Counted from the stretch's first letter, positions 27,528 to 35,793 are shown. The stretch is 44,294 nucleotides of DNA from an uncultured Bacteroidaceae bacterium (GCA_905234745.1 CAJOJD010000002.1:73343-117636), one strand, 5' to 3'. Notes: generated by a model not told the origin, from the letters alone. Program-made: numbers and translations.

Positions 27528-27615
27528 CGGAAAGACGGGGATTCGAACCCCGGATACGCTTTTGGCGTATACACGCTTTCCAGGCGTGCCTCTTCAACCA
27601 CTCGAGCATCTTTCC
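27528..27615 (-). tRNA. tRNA-Ser (anticodon GGA)
   Basis: Read on the minus strand, the acceptor stem GGAAAGA pairs with TCTTTCC, discriminator G. The anticodon arm CACGC-CTGGAAA-GCGTG gives GGA (reads UCC/UCU). A long variable arm (TACGC...GCGTA) is characteristic of serine tRNA, and the T arm is CGGGG-TTCGAAT-CCCCG. 88 nt, no encoded CCA. It lies 63 bp upstream of exbB on the same strand with no clear terminator between. Confidence 0.97.
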
Positions 27616-27726
27616 CTTCAGGCACATTTACCCATAGCGTCTAAAACGGGCGCAAATTACAACATTTTTAGTGAATAACACAACCAAAGGTTATTAAAAC
27701 ATGTAAAAATGCCGTCTTCCGCACCG

Positions 27727-27744
27727 TATTTTTGCGTACTTTTG
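27727..27744 (+). promoter_or_regulatory. Two overlapping -7 boxes for lpxK-thiL
   Basis: TATTTTTG (27727-27734) and TACTTTTG (27737-27744) both fit TAnnTTTG, ten bases apart within a direct repeat of TTTTGCGTAC. The lpxK ATG follows about 40 bp later. Confidence 0.55.
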
Positions 27745-27785
27745 CGTACAAATGTAATTCAAAGATAAGTTATTATCCCTGAATA

Positions 27786-28844
27786 ATGAACTCTGAATTC
27801 AGAATAAATAATATACTCCGTCCCATAGGATGGCTCTATGGTCTGGCTACAGCCATCAGGAACCGCCTGTATGACAGCGGAATACGCAAATCCCAGGTAT
27901 TTCCGCTCCCCGTCATAAGCATCGGCAACATAACCGTGGGCGGAACCGGAAAGACTCCTCATGCCGAATATACGGCCACTCTGCTCAAGGACCGGTACAA
28001 GACCGCAGTCCTGAGCCGTGGTTACGGACGTCACACCAAAGGTTTCTTCATGTCCGATGCCCGTTCCGACAGCGGGCTCATAGGCGACGAACCGCTTCAG
28101 ATCAAGCGCCGTTTCCCCGACCTGGAGGTGGCTGTCTGCTCAGACAGGGCCAAGGGCATAACACGCCTGATGGAGATGTGCAGCCCGGAGGTCATAATAC
28201 TTGACGACGCATTCCAGCACCGCAGGATAAAGCCTTCGCTCAACATACTGCTGGTAAACTGGCACCGCAACATCCTGGATGACGCGATGCTTCCCGCCGG
28301 ATACCTTCGCGAGAGCGTGAAAGGCCGCCGCAGGGCCGATATCATCATCGTCACCAAGTGTCCCGATGAGCTTGACAAGAAAGCCATGGTGGAACTCACC
28401 CGCCGTCTCAAGGTTAAGCCCGAGCAGCAGGTATTCTTCACCACCCCGCAGTATAATCAGCCCTATCTTATAGACGATGCCGGCCAGCCGCTTGAAATCC
28501 CCGATGTACCTTTGCTGGCAGTGACGGGAATTGCGTCACCTGTTCTCATGAAGGCTGAACTGGAACGCCAGGGACATCATGTAACCCTGATGGATTACCC
28601 CGACCATTACCGTTTCAACAAACAGGACATAATCAACATCACCACAAAGCTTGAAAGCCTGGGGCAGGATGCGGTCATCGTGACTACCGCCAAGGATGCA
28701 GCCCGCCTGCAGGATCTTCAGCTGGCCGATGAACTGCGCAGAAAGATCTATGTACTGCCGGTAGGAGTACGTTTCCTCCGTGACGAAAGCAAGTTCCGTC
28801 AGGCCGTCATAGCACATGTGGAATCATTCGGAAAAAAGCAATAA
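27786..28844 (+). CDS. lpxK: Tetraacyldisaccharide 4'-kinase
   Basis: Inner-membrane-associated kinase of lipid A synthesis that phosphorylates the 4' position of the disaccharide precursor. Visible: a membrane-associating N-terminal helix (ILRPIGWLYGLATAIRNRLY), the Walker A motif ISIGNITVGGTGKTP, SRGYGRHTKGF, GDEPLQIKRRFPDLEVAVCS, ILDDAFQHRRIKPSLNILLV and PAGYLRESVKGRRRADIIIV. The C-terminal lobe has VTGIASP and TTAKDAARL. At 352 residues it is full length. thiL follows after 10 bp. Confidence 0.95.
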   Translation: MNSEFRINNILRPIGWLYGLATAIRNRLYDSGIRKSQVFPLPVISIGNITVGGTGKTPHAEYTATLLKDRYKTAVLSRGYGRHTKGFFMSDARSDSGLIGDEPLQIKRRFPDLEVAVCSDRAKGITRLMEMCSPEVIILDDAFQHRRIKPSLNILLVNWHRNILDDAMLPAGYLRESVKGRRRADIIIVTKCPDELDKKAMVELTRRLKVKPEQQVFFTTPQYNQPYLIDDAGQPLEIPDVPLLAVTGIASPVLMKAELERQGHHVTLMDYPDHYRFNKQDIINITTKLESLGQDAVIVTTAKDAARLQDLQLADELRRKIYVLPVGVRFLRDESKFRQAVIAHVESFGKKQ

Positions 28845-28854
28845 CGATACAGCA

Positions 28855-29886
28855 ATGGCAGAAACCAAACGTACCGAGATATCTGAACTCGGAGAGTTCG
28901 GTCTGATAGACCACCTCACGAAAGACCTCAAACCGCAGAACGCCTCCACTCTTTACGGAGTCGGCGATGACTGCGCCGTTCTGGACTATTCCGGAAATGA
29001 CAAGGAGGTCCTGGTTACCACCGACATGCTTATGGAGGGCGTCCATTTCGACCTGACATACGTACCCCTGAAGCATCTGGGTTACAAGAGCGCAATGGTC
29101 AATATTTCTGACATTTACGCCATGAACGGAACTCCCCGCCAGATGACTGTATCGGTTGCTCTTAGCAAACGTTTCTCGGTCGAGGACATGGAGGATTTCT
29201 ATGCCGGAGTGGTACTTGCCTGCCAACGCCATAACGTGGATCTGGTAGGCGGTGACACTACATCGTCCCTGACCGGTCTGGCAATCAGCATCACCTGCAT
29301 CGGCGAGGCTGAGAAGGGCAAGGCCGTATACCGTAACGGAGCCGGACAGAATGACCTCATATGCGTATCGGGCAACCTTGGAGCCGCCTATATGGGACTG
29401 CAGCTGCTGGAGCGCGAGAAGGCCGTATTCAACAGCACGCCGCACAGCAAAGACGAGCCTTTCAGCCCTGATTTTGCAGGTAAGGAATATCTCCTGGAGC
29501 GCCAACTTAAGCCCGAGGCCCGCGGCGACATAATCAAGCAACTGCGTGAGGCGGGCATACAGCCCACCGCCGTGACCTCCCGGCTACATATCTGCAAGCA
29601 GAGTAACACCGGCTGCAGCGTATATCAGGAGCGTATCCCTATTGACTACCAGACCGCAGTCATGGCCGAGGAACTCAACATGGACGTCTATACCTGCGCC
29701 CTGAACGGAGGCGAGGACTACGAACTCCTCTTTACCGTACCCCTGACCGACCACGACAAGATCATCCAGCTCAAGGACGTCAAGCTCATAGGCCACATGA
29801 CAAAGCCCGAACTTGGTCGCCACTTGGTTACCAAATCCGGGCAGGAAGTCGAGTTAAAGGCCCAAGGCTGGACCTCCAATCTTTAA
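28855..29886 (+). CDS. thiL: Thiamine-monophosphate kinase lacking the DISDGL motif
   Basis: ThiL-family kinase, which makes thiamine pyrophosphate from the monophosphate. The chosen start at 28855 (MAETKRTEISELGEFGLIDH) gives 343 residues. Standard motifs are present: GVGDDCAVLDY, VTTDMLMEGVHFDL, AMVNISDIYAMNGTPRQMTV, NVDLVGGDTTSS, GNLGAAYMGLQLL and CALNGGEDYELLFTVPL. However, the block that in other ThiL proteins reads roughly A-(M/I)DISDGL-xSxL-xHIC is here PTAV-TSRL-HICKQS (residues 237-250), so about seven residues with the metal- and phosphate-binding Asp pair are missing while the frame is kept. The protein is probably inactive, or the sequence is faulty at this point. Its stop overlaps the convergent PII-like gene. 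Confidence 0.85.
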   Translation: MAETKRTEISELGEFGLIDHLTKDLKPQNASTLYGVGDDCAVLDYSGNDKEVLVTTDMLMEGVHFDLTYVPLKHLGYKSAMVNISDIYAMNGTPRQMTVSVALSKRFSVEDMEDFYAGVVLACQRHNVDLVGGDTTSSLTGLAISITCIGEAEKGKAVYRNGAGQNDLICVSGNLGAAYMGLQLLEREKAVFNSTPHSKDEPFSPDFAGKEYLLERQLKPEARGDIIKQLREAGIQPTAVTSRLHICKQSNTGCSVYQERIPIDYQTAVMAEELNMDVYTCALNGGEDYELLFTVPLTDHDKIIQLKDVKLIGHMTKPELGRHLVTKSGQEVELKAQGWTSNL

Positions 29887-30176
29887 ATCGATTTTTCTAT
29901 ATTCCAGACAAAGGCGCGCAGGCCGAGCTTTTCGGTCGCAACGTCCATTGCATGGAGTTTCTCCAGGACTATATCCACCTTGTTGTCATCAACCATGGTG
30001 ATTATGCCCGAGCACATTGAGGGCCAGGCATGGTTGCCGTAGTGAGGCTCACCTTTGACCGAGCCCCTGCCCTGCAGCTGCTCCACCATGGAGAAGCCGC
30101 GGCAGTTACTGGTTGTAAGCAGATCTATTATGCGCTCTGTATATGACTGATCGAATGCTATAAATATTGCTTTCAT
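29883..30176 (-). CDS. Small PII-like protein downstream of the RND efflux genes
   Basis: A 97-residue cytoplasmic protein with a ferredoxin-like beta-alpha-beta, beta-alpha-beta pattern like PII and CutA/DUF3240 proteins. A central loop QGRGSVKGEPHYGNHAWPSM sits where the PII T-loop is, then SGIITMVDDNKVDIVLEKLH (strand-helix). I start at ATG 30174-30176 (MKAIFIAFDQSY): the longer frame would translate the NTTGGC repeat (KANANAK) and is not credible. It lies 85 bp after the RND permease, across a hairpin. PII-like proteins are known beside RND and other transporters; assignment here is by pattern, so moderate. Confidence 0.65.
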   Translation of the reverse strand: MKAIFIAFDQSYTERIIDLLTTSNCRGFSMVEQLQGRGSVKGEPHYGNHAWPSMCSGIITMVDDNKVDIVLEKLHAMDVATEKLGLRAFVWNIEKSI

Positions 30177-30184
30177 ATTGTATA

Positions 30185-30254
30185 CTTTGGCGTTGGCGTT
30201 GGCTTTGGCTTCCATCCGGCTCAAGAAAAGCCAACGCCAAGGCCAATGCCAACG
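30185..30254. repeat. Hairpin of NTTGGC hexamers
   Basis: The left arm (30185-30211) is four hexamers TTTGGC-GTTGGC-GTTGGC-TTTGGC. The right arm (30226-30254), read in reverse complement, is GTTGGC-ATTGGC-CTTGGC-GTTGGC. The arms differ almost only in the first base of each hexamer. It could terminate or process the transcript between the RND permease and the PII-like gene. Confidence 0.8.
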
Positions 30255-30261
30255 TGTTTAT

Positions 30262-32598
30262 TTAATGTTTTGCAGTCTTGTCATGAATGAACTGATCCTT
30301 GTTCTGGGCCCAGAAGGTAGCCAGCTCAAGCTGTTTGCGGTGCTTGCGGCGAGCCTTTTTGATACCGGTGCTCTGGAACATGCAGTACAGGGTAGGTACA
30401 AGAATCAGGGTCAGCAAGGTTGATACTGTAAGACCGCCTATTACCGATATACCCAGCGGGCGCCACAAGGCCGATCCCTGTCCATGACTGAGAGCCATAG
30501 GAATCATACCCAGGATAGTGGTGAGGGTTGTCATAAGTACAGGACGCAGACGGCTGCGGGCTGCAGTGACGGTAGCCGTAATGGCCGACATTCCGCGCTC
30601 GCGGCACAGACCCGTATAGTCAATGAGCACGATACCGTTCTTAACCACGATACCAATAAGCATGATGGCACCCAGCATACTCATCAGGTTGATGGATGTA
30701 TCGGTAAGTGAGAGAGCTATCAGCACACCGCTCAATGCGAACGGAATTGAGAACATGATGATGAACGGCAGAGTGAGAGACTCAAACTGTGCAGCCATCA
30801 CGATGAACACAAGCATGATGATAAGCAGTGCCAGGGTAGCCATATCGGCAAATGACTCCTGCTGGTCCTCATAGTCACCGGATATCTGGATCGTTACGCC
30901 CTCCGGCAACTCCATTCCGGCAATAACATCCTGACCGGCCTCCACCACATCACTCAGGGCGGCACCGCCGGCAATTACGCAGGTAACGGTATTGATACGC
31001 TGACGGTCCTTACGCTGTATGGTAGGCGGAGTGAACACCTCCTCAAGATGACCTACATCGCGTACGCGAACGGCATTGGTTCCGCTACCGTAAAGCAGGA
31101 TATTCTCAATATCCTCCAACTGGGTGCGGTACTCAGGAGCATAACGTACCTTTATGTAATACTCCTCACCGTCCTCACGGAAATATGATGCTGTGGCACC
31201 GTAAATGCGGTTACGCAGATAAGTGGCGGCTGTAGAGAGGTTCAGGCCATGCTGAGCCAGCTTCTCGCGGTCAAACACCACCTCATACTCAGGCTGGTAG
31301 TTGTCACGGCTTATGTAAGCCTCACCCACGCCGGGAACGTTCTTCATTGCGGCCAGGAAATCGGCAGCCACCTTATCGGTCTCGCCAAAGTCATAACCGT
31401 AAATCTCAAACTCGGCGCTTGACTGACCGCCCATGCTCATACCGCCGCCGGCAGTAACCATAAAGCGCTCAATCTCGGGACGGGCGTTCAGGTCGGCACG
31501 CATCTCGGCCACAACCTGGTCCGATGAGATGCTACGTTCACCAAGTTCCTTAAGTGAGATGGTGAACGATATAATGTGAGTACCGTTGGTCTGCATTGAC
31601 GCAAAGGTGTTGTTCTCATCGGCTGCACCCACACGATAGTTACAGGTCACCAGGTCATCGGCATAACGCTCCATCCAGGTATCCGACAACTCCTGAGCCA
31701 CCGCCCTTGAACGGTTGGTGTTGGTGTTGATAGGCATATAGATGGTGGCCGATATACGTGACTGCTCATCGGACGGGAAGAACTCGGACTTGAGGTTTCC
31801 GGCTGTGAACAGGGATGCCACGAACAGCACTATAGCAATGAATACTATAGTCTTGCGGTGGCGTACTGCCACATTGATGAGTTTTGAATACCAGTGATCC
31901 AGTCCGTCCAGAGCCTTCTGGATGGGACGGTACAGGAAAGTATGCAGGCGGCTGCCCTTCTTCTCCAGCTTGAGCATACGCGAGCAGAGCATAGGAGTAA
32001 GGGTCAGTGACACAACCAGAGAGATGGCGATGATGATACACATCATCCAGCCCAACTGCTTGAACATAACGCCGGCCATACCCGACATCATAGTGAGCGG
32101 GAAGAACACTGCGAATATGGTCATTGTTGATGCCATAACTGATACGGCCACCTCATTGGTAGCATGGATGGCAGCCTGCTTGGGGTTGGCGCCGCGCTCA
32201 ATATGGGTGGTGATGTTCTCCAATACCACAATGGTATCATCCACGACCATACCGATGGCGATGGTCAGTGAACTCAGAGATATGATATTGAGTGAACCGT
32301 CCGTTACGAACAGATAGATGAACGATGCAATCAGTGACAGCGGGATTGTGATGGCCACAACCATTGTAGCACGCCAGCGGCCGGTAAAGAAGTAAACCAC
32401 CAGCACCACAAACAGCAGGGCGTAGAGGATAGTCTCTGCCAGAGAGTTTACTGTCTGTATGATATCCTCCGATCCGTCATGGATCATACCTATCTTAATA
32501 TCACTGGGCAGGTTCTTCTGCAATGCGGGCAAAGCCTCATTCACCTTGCGGCAGATCTCCACGGTATTGGCGCCGGTCTGCTTCTGGACAACCATCAT
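30262..32598 (-). CDS. RND efflux permease, C-terminal fragment (frameshift-split gene)
   Basis: Residues corresponding to the main part of an AcrB/HAE1-type inner-membrane exporter: the end of the first porter domain, LLFVVLVVYFFTGRWRATMV, the helix with VVDDTIVVLENI (proton-relay Asp pair), second-half porter domains (GGGMSMGGQSSAEFEIYGYD; VRYAPEYRTQLEDIENILL) and the last helices with GIVVKNGIVLIDYT and TLTTILGMIPMALSHGQGSA. The 778-residue frame starts at MMVVQKQTGANTVEI and is the continuation of the upstream 269-residue fragment after a frame change near 32640-32660. Its first ATG overlaps the upstream fragment's TGA, so coupled translation of a split permease is possible. Confidence 0.85.
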   Translation of the reverse strand: MMVVQKQTGANTVEICRKVNEALPALQKNLPSDIKIGMIHDGSEDIIQTVNSLAETILYALLFVVLVVYFFTGRWRATMVVAITIPLSLIASFIYLFVTDGSLNIISLSSLTIAIGMVVDDTIVVLENITTHIERGANPKQAAIHATNEVAVSVMASTMTIFAVFFPLTMMSGMAGVMFKQLGWMMCIIIAISLVVSLTLTPMLCSRMLKLEKKGSRLHTFLYRPIQKALDGLDHWYSKLINVAVRHRKTIVFIAIVLFVASLFTAGNLKSEFFPSDEQSRISATIYMPINTNTNRSRAVAQELSDTWMERYADDLVTCNYRVGAADENNTFASMQTNGTHIISFTISLKELGERSISSDQVVAEMRADLNARPEIERFMVTAGGGMSMGGQSSAEFEIYGYDFGETDKVAADFLAAMKNVPGVGEAYISRDNYQPEYEVVFDREKLAQHGLNLSTAATYLRNRIYGATASYFREDGEEYYIKVRYAPEYRTQLEDIENILLYGSGTNAVRVRDVGHLEEVFTPPTIQRKDRQRINTVTCVIAGGAALSDVVEAGQDVIAGMELPEGVTIQISGDYEDQQESFADMATLALLIIMLVFIVMAAQFESLTLPFIIMFSIPFALSGVLIALSLTDTSINLMSMLGAIMLIGIVVKNGIVLIDYTGLCRERGMSAITATVTAARSRLRPVLMTTLTTILGMIPMALSHGQGSALWRPLGISVIGGLTVSTLLTLILVPTLYCMFQSTGIKKARRKHRKQLELATFWAQNKDQFIHDKTAKH

Positions 32599-33404
32599 GG
32601 CGCCCTGGACGCCGTTGTTGTAAGACTCCTGAGCACGCTCCTGAGTGCGGCGTTACGTCCGCCTATTGATGCCACCACCAGGTGAGCCATGTCACGCGGA
32701 TCCTTGAACTCGCCGTCCACACGCAGAGCATAGGTCTCGTTACCTACATCCAGGTTACCACCCGGAATACTGCGGTTTTCGGAGCCAATCATAGCGGCAA
32801 TGGCCTCGATGGTCAGGTTGTAAGCCTCCAGTTTGGCGGGATCGCAATATACGTAAATCTCACGCTGCGGGGCACCGGTTACAGATACGGTACCCACACC
32901 CGGTATACGAGCCAGCGGGTTGACAACATTCTCATCCAGGATCTTGTAAAGAGCACTCTGGCTCTCACCAGCCTGAACGGAGAGCAGCATGATAGGCATC
33001 ATACTGGTATCGAACTTGAATATGATGGGCTGTCCCGCACCGTCAGGCAGCGAGTTGGATATCATACTCAGCTTGTCACGCACATCGTTGGTAAGGTCAT
33101 CAATGGAGTGGCCGAACTCAAACTCAAGCGTTATTACCGATACGTTCTCCGATGAACGTGATGTTATATGCTTGATGTGACTGCAGCTGTTGAGTGTATT
33201 CTCCAGCGGGCGGGTCACGTTATTCTCTATATCCGACGCATTGGCACCGTTATAGTACGTAAACACCATGATGGTGTTTGACTCTATGTCGGGCAACTGG
33301 TCAATAGGCAGTTTGGAGTAAGAGAACAAGCCAAACACCACCACTGCCACAAAACAGAGCGCCGTAAATATTGGTCTTTTGACCGATCCTTCGTATAGAC
33401 TCAT
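32595..33404 (-). CDS. RND efflux permease, N-terminal fragment (frameshift-split gene)
   Basis: The first membrane helix and most of the first porter domain of an RND exporter: PIFTALCFVAVVVFGLFSYS, LPIDQLPDIESNTIMVFTYY, PLENTLNSCSHIKHITSRSS, IPGVGTVSVTGAPQREIYVY. Homology ends after DMAHLVVASIGGRN; the last 20 residues (AALRSVLRSL and on) are out of frame. An intact homologue would continue with a loop of about 12 residues and then ...QERAQESYNNGVQGAMMVV, and that last part is present in another frame. So a short deletion, not a multiple of three, lies near 32640-32660. It starts 13 bp after the adaptor gene. Confidence 0.85.
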   Translation of the reverse strand: MSLYEGSVKRPIFTALCFVAVVVFGLFSYSKLPIDQLPDIESNTIMVFTYYNGANASDIENNVTRPLENTLNSCSHIKHITSRSSENVSVITLEFEFGHSIDDLTNDVRDKLSMISNSLPDGAGQPIIFKFDTSMMPIMLLSVQAGESQSALYKILDENVVNPLARIPGVGTVSVTGAPQREIYVYCDPAKLEAYNLTIEAIAAMIGSENRSIPGGNLDVGNETYALRVDGEFKDPRDMAHLVVASIGGRNAALRSVLRSLTTTASRAP

Positions 33405-33417
33405 GGTAACGTGCTGT

Positions 33418-34443
33418 TTACTTCTTTACTTCAACTTCCTTACCGTCGGCCAACTTGGACTGACCTTCAATAACAATCTGTGCTCCGTTAGGTACGCCCG
33501 ATATCAACTCGTAGCGGTCACCCAGACGCTGACCCAGCTCAACCTTGTTGTAGCTGACCTTACCGTTGTTGTATACATAGACAAAACGGTCACCTGATCC
33601 GGCACGCTTCTCGATAGCCAGGTCCGGAACAACCACGTGATTGAGTGTACCCATGTTCAGAGTTGCGCGGGCAAACATACCGGGACGTATCTTAAGATCT
33701 TCATTGGCCACGATAACCTCAACCGGGAAAGTATGTGTCATTGCGTCAACCGTAGGATAGATCAGTGACACCTTGCCGGTAAAAGTCTCATCGGGATATG
33801 CATCCAGCTCAATCTTTACCTGATCACCTTTCTTTACCTTTGAGTAGTACTGCTCTGATACGTTGATGGTAAGTTTAACGGGAGCAATCTTCTGTACCAC
33901 CAGGATGGGCTGGCCACCGTAAAGGTCACCGTTGTCATAGGTTCTGGCGGTAACCACACCGTCAATAGGGCTGGCCAGACGGGTATTCTCACGCAGGGTC
34001 TTGAGCGATTTGCGTGCCACCTCCAGCTGCAGTTTCATATTCTCCCACTCGGACTGTGAAACACCACCCACCTGATACAACTGGTCAATGCGGTTAAACT
34101 CTGTCTCCAGATTCTTGAGCTGCATCTCCTGCTGGCTCAGAGTGGTCTCATCCATCTCTACCAGAATCTGTCCTTTCTTTACGTTGTCACCCACCTCAAC
34201 GTTAATCTTGCTGATGCGTGCAGGAGTAGCGGGAGCAATGTTGTTCTTTATCTCACCCACAATAGTAGCGGAGTAAACCTGAATCTGAGCCACGGGCTCC
34301 TCGACCACCTTGGCAAGTGTCACCAGCGGTTTTGCTGCGGGCTCTGCCGGAACAACCGTTGCAGACTCTGTATTCTTCTGCCCGCAGGCTGCCAAAAAGA
34401 GCACGGAGCAGATTGCAATTCCTGAAATTCTGAATGCTTTCAT
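33418..34443 (-). CDS. RND efflux periplasmic adaptor subunit (MFP), lipoprotein
   Basis: Links the inner-membrane RND pump to the outer-membrane channel. Lipobox LAAC at the end of the signal (MKAFRISGIAICSVLFLAAC). The lipoyl-like halves are ISKINVEVGDNVKKGQILVE and TRLASPIDGVVTARTYDNGD, separated by an alpha-helical hairpin (about residues 105-150). A beta-barrel domain (KGDQVKIELDAYPDETFTGK) and a membrane-proximal domain (RFVYVYNNGKVSYNKVELGQ) follow. 341 residues, intact, unlike its two partner genes. It is 26 bp after the channel gene. Confidence 0.93.
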   Translation of the reverse strand: MKAFRISGIAICSVLFLAACGQKNTESATVVPAEPAAKPLVTLAKVVEEPVAQIQVYSATIVGEIKNNIAPATPARISKINVEVGDNVKKGQILVEMDETTLSQQEMQLKNLETEFNRIDQLYQVGGVSQSEWENMKLQLEVARKSLKTLRENTRLASPIDGVVTARTYDNGDLYGGQPILVVQKIAPVKLTINVSEQYYSKVKKGDQVKIELDAYPDETFTGKVSLIYPTVDAMTHTFPVEVIVANEDLKIRPGMFARATLNMGTLNHVVVPDLAIEKRAGSGDRFVYVYNNGKVSYNKVELGQRLGDRYELISGVPNGAQIVIEGQSKLADGKEVEVKK

Positions 34444-34469
34444 ATCTTTTGTTTTATTTGTTTCCTCAC

Positions 34470-35441
34470 TTACTGTTTGTCATCGCTCGGAGCGGGTATC
34501 TTTGACTCATCACCCAACACCTTGTCAAGGTCTGCCTTGGCTGCCAGATAATTATAAATTGACTGGCTGTATGTAAGACGGGCCTGTGTAAGCTGTACCT
34601 CACTGTTGTTCTCATAGCGCTTGCTGGCTATCTCACGGCCCTTCTCGGCCTGCTCAATGGCCTCATGGTTACTGGCCACCTGCTCGGCATTGGCCTTCAT
34701 ATTGTCCACGTAACTGCGCACCTGCATACCCAACTGCTTCTCTGTATAGTCAATATTCTGACTCAGCTGGCTTATCTGCAGCTTGGTGCTGCGCAATTTG
34801 GTAAAGTTACCCATACGGAAAATAGGCACTGAAAGTGACAGCACTATCGATGAACTCTTGGCCCATGTATAATCACCTACGTTCCAGTTGTCATTGTAAA
34901 GAGACTGGAAAGAATAAGTACCGGCCAGTGCCAGAGTAGGCATAAAGTTCATCTTCTGAACCTTGAGAGTCTGGTTGAGCATAGTCTCATTATTCTTGAG
35001 CTGACGCATATTGGTATTGTTCTCAAGAGAGTAGTCTCCGGCTGTAAGCGACTCCATGTAGAGTTGGTCCTCATAATCCTCCATGCTGCCCTCAACCTCA
35101 ATCTCTGTCTCCGGATCCATTCCCATAAGGATCATCAGCTGAAGTTTGGCAAGCGTCACCGCATTGCGGGCCTGCAGGACAGTGGGATTCAGGCTGCGCA
35201 GCTGGACCTCGGCACTTATCTTGTCATACTCACTGGTACCACCCAGTTCGTAAAGTGACTTTACCACATTGAAGTTCTTCTCTGCCTGCTCCATGCTCTT
35301 GCACAGTACGTCATAGCTGTCCTGAGCCAGTATAACCTGATAATAGGCCTTTGTAACCTGGTTTACCAGATCCAGCTTTGAACTGCGGCTCTGCTCAACT
35401 GCATTATCCAGGTCACTCTTGGTAAGGTTCCGTAGGAGCAA
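34470..35441 (-). CDS. TolC-like outer-membrane efflux protein, C-terminal fragment (frameshift-split)
   Basis: Most of a TolC/OprM-family channel: helices LVNQVTKAYYQVILAQDSYD and LCKSMEQAEKNFNVVKSLYE, then beta strand SSIVLSLSVPIFRMGNFTKL and the closing repeat helix AEKGREIASKRYENNSEVQL. The open frame begins near 35441 with no good start (TTG), and the sequence RNLTKSDLDNAVEQ continues the fold broken off in the upstream fragment after LPLFAP. A short deletion with a frame change near 35425-35442 is the simplest explanation. Without its N-terminus it could not be exported. Confidence 0.82.
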   Translation of the reverse strand: MLLRNLTKSDLDNAVEQSRSSKLDLVNQVTKAYYQVILAQDSYDVLCKSMEQAEKNFNVVKSLYELGGTSEYDKISAEVQLRSLNPTVLQARNAVTLAKLQLMILMGMDPETEIEVEGSMEDYEDQLYMESLTAGDYSLENNTNMRQLKNNETMLNQTLKVQKMNFMPTLALAGTYSFQSLYNDNWNVGDYTWAKSSSIVLSLSVPIFRMGNFTKLRSTKLQISQLSQNIDYTEKQLGMQVRSYVDNMKANAEQVASNHEAIEQAEKGREIASKRYENNSEVQLTQARLTYSQSIYNYLAAKADLDKVLGDESKIPAPSDDKQ

Positions 35442-35793
35442 ACAGCGGCAGGCTTACCTGTATCTGTCCGTTCCATGTACTGGTGTTGTCCTGACCCATC
35501 TTGAACTCCATTCCGTTAAGTTTCATCACGGCTGCCAGCACGGTATACTGTACCGTTCCGTTAAAATCGGCGCTGGGCAAGAGTGCCTGCCAGGCCTCAT
35601 CCTTGCTGATTTTCTTAACCTCAATCTGTTGCTCGGCCACCTTGATGGTGGGGTTCTCACTCAAGGCGATGCTGATAGCGTCATCCAAGGTCAGTTTCAC
35701 AGTCTGAGCTGTCTCCTGACCTTTTACCGGCACTCCTGCAATCAGGAGCGCTGCCATCAGAAAGCCTGTCTTTCTAAAAAAGGTTCCTTTCAT
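35413..35793 (-). CDS. TolC-like outer-membrane efflux protein, N-terminal fragment (frameshift-split)
   Basis: Signal peptide (MKGTFFRKTGFLMAALLIAG) followed by the first TolC segments: LTLDDAISIALSENPTIKVA, ALLPSADFNGTVQYT, and the beta strand NGQIQVSLPLFAP. The frame then runs into TEPYQE and a stop, where an intact homologue would continue with about seven more residues into LTKSDLDNAVEQ, found in the next frame. The ATG overlaps the TetR stop by one base, so the two are translationally coupled. Confidence 0.82.
   Translation of the reverse strand: MKGTFFRKTGFLMAALLIAGVPVKGQETAQTVKLTLDDAISIALSENPTIKVAEQQIEVKKISKDEAWQALLPSADFNGTVQYTVLAAVMKLNGMEFKMGQDNTSTWNGQIQVSLPLFAPTEPYQE

Noticed and set aside
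30177-30224. N-terminal extension of the PII-like protein
   Set aside because: It would be translated from the hexamer repeat (giving Ala-Asn-Ala-Asn) and is not family-like.
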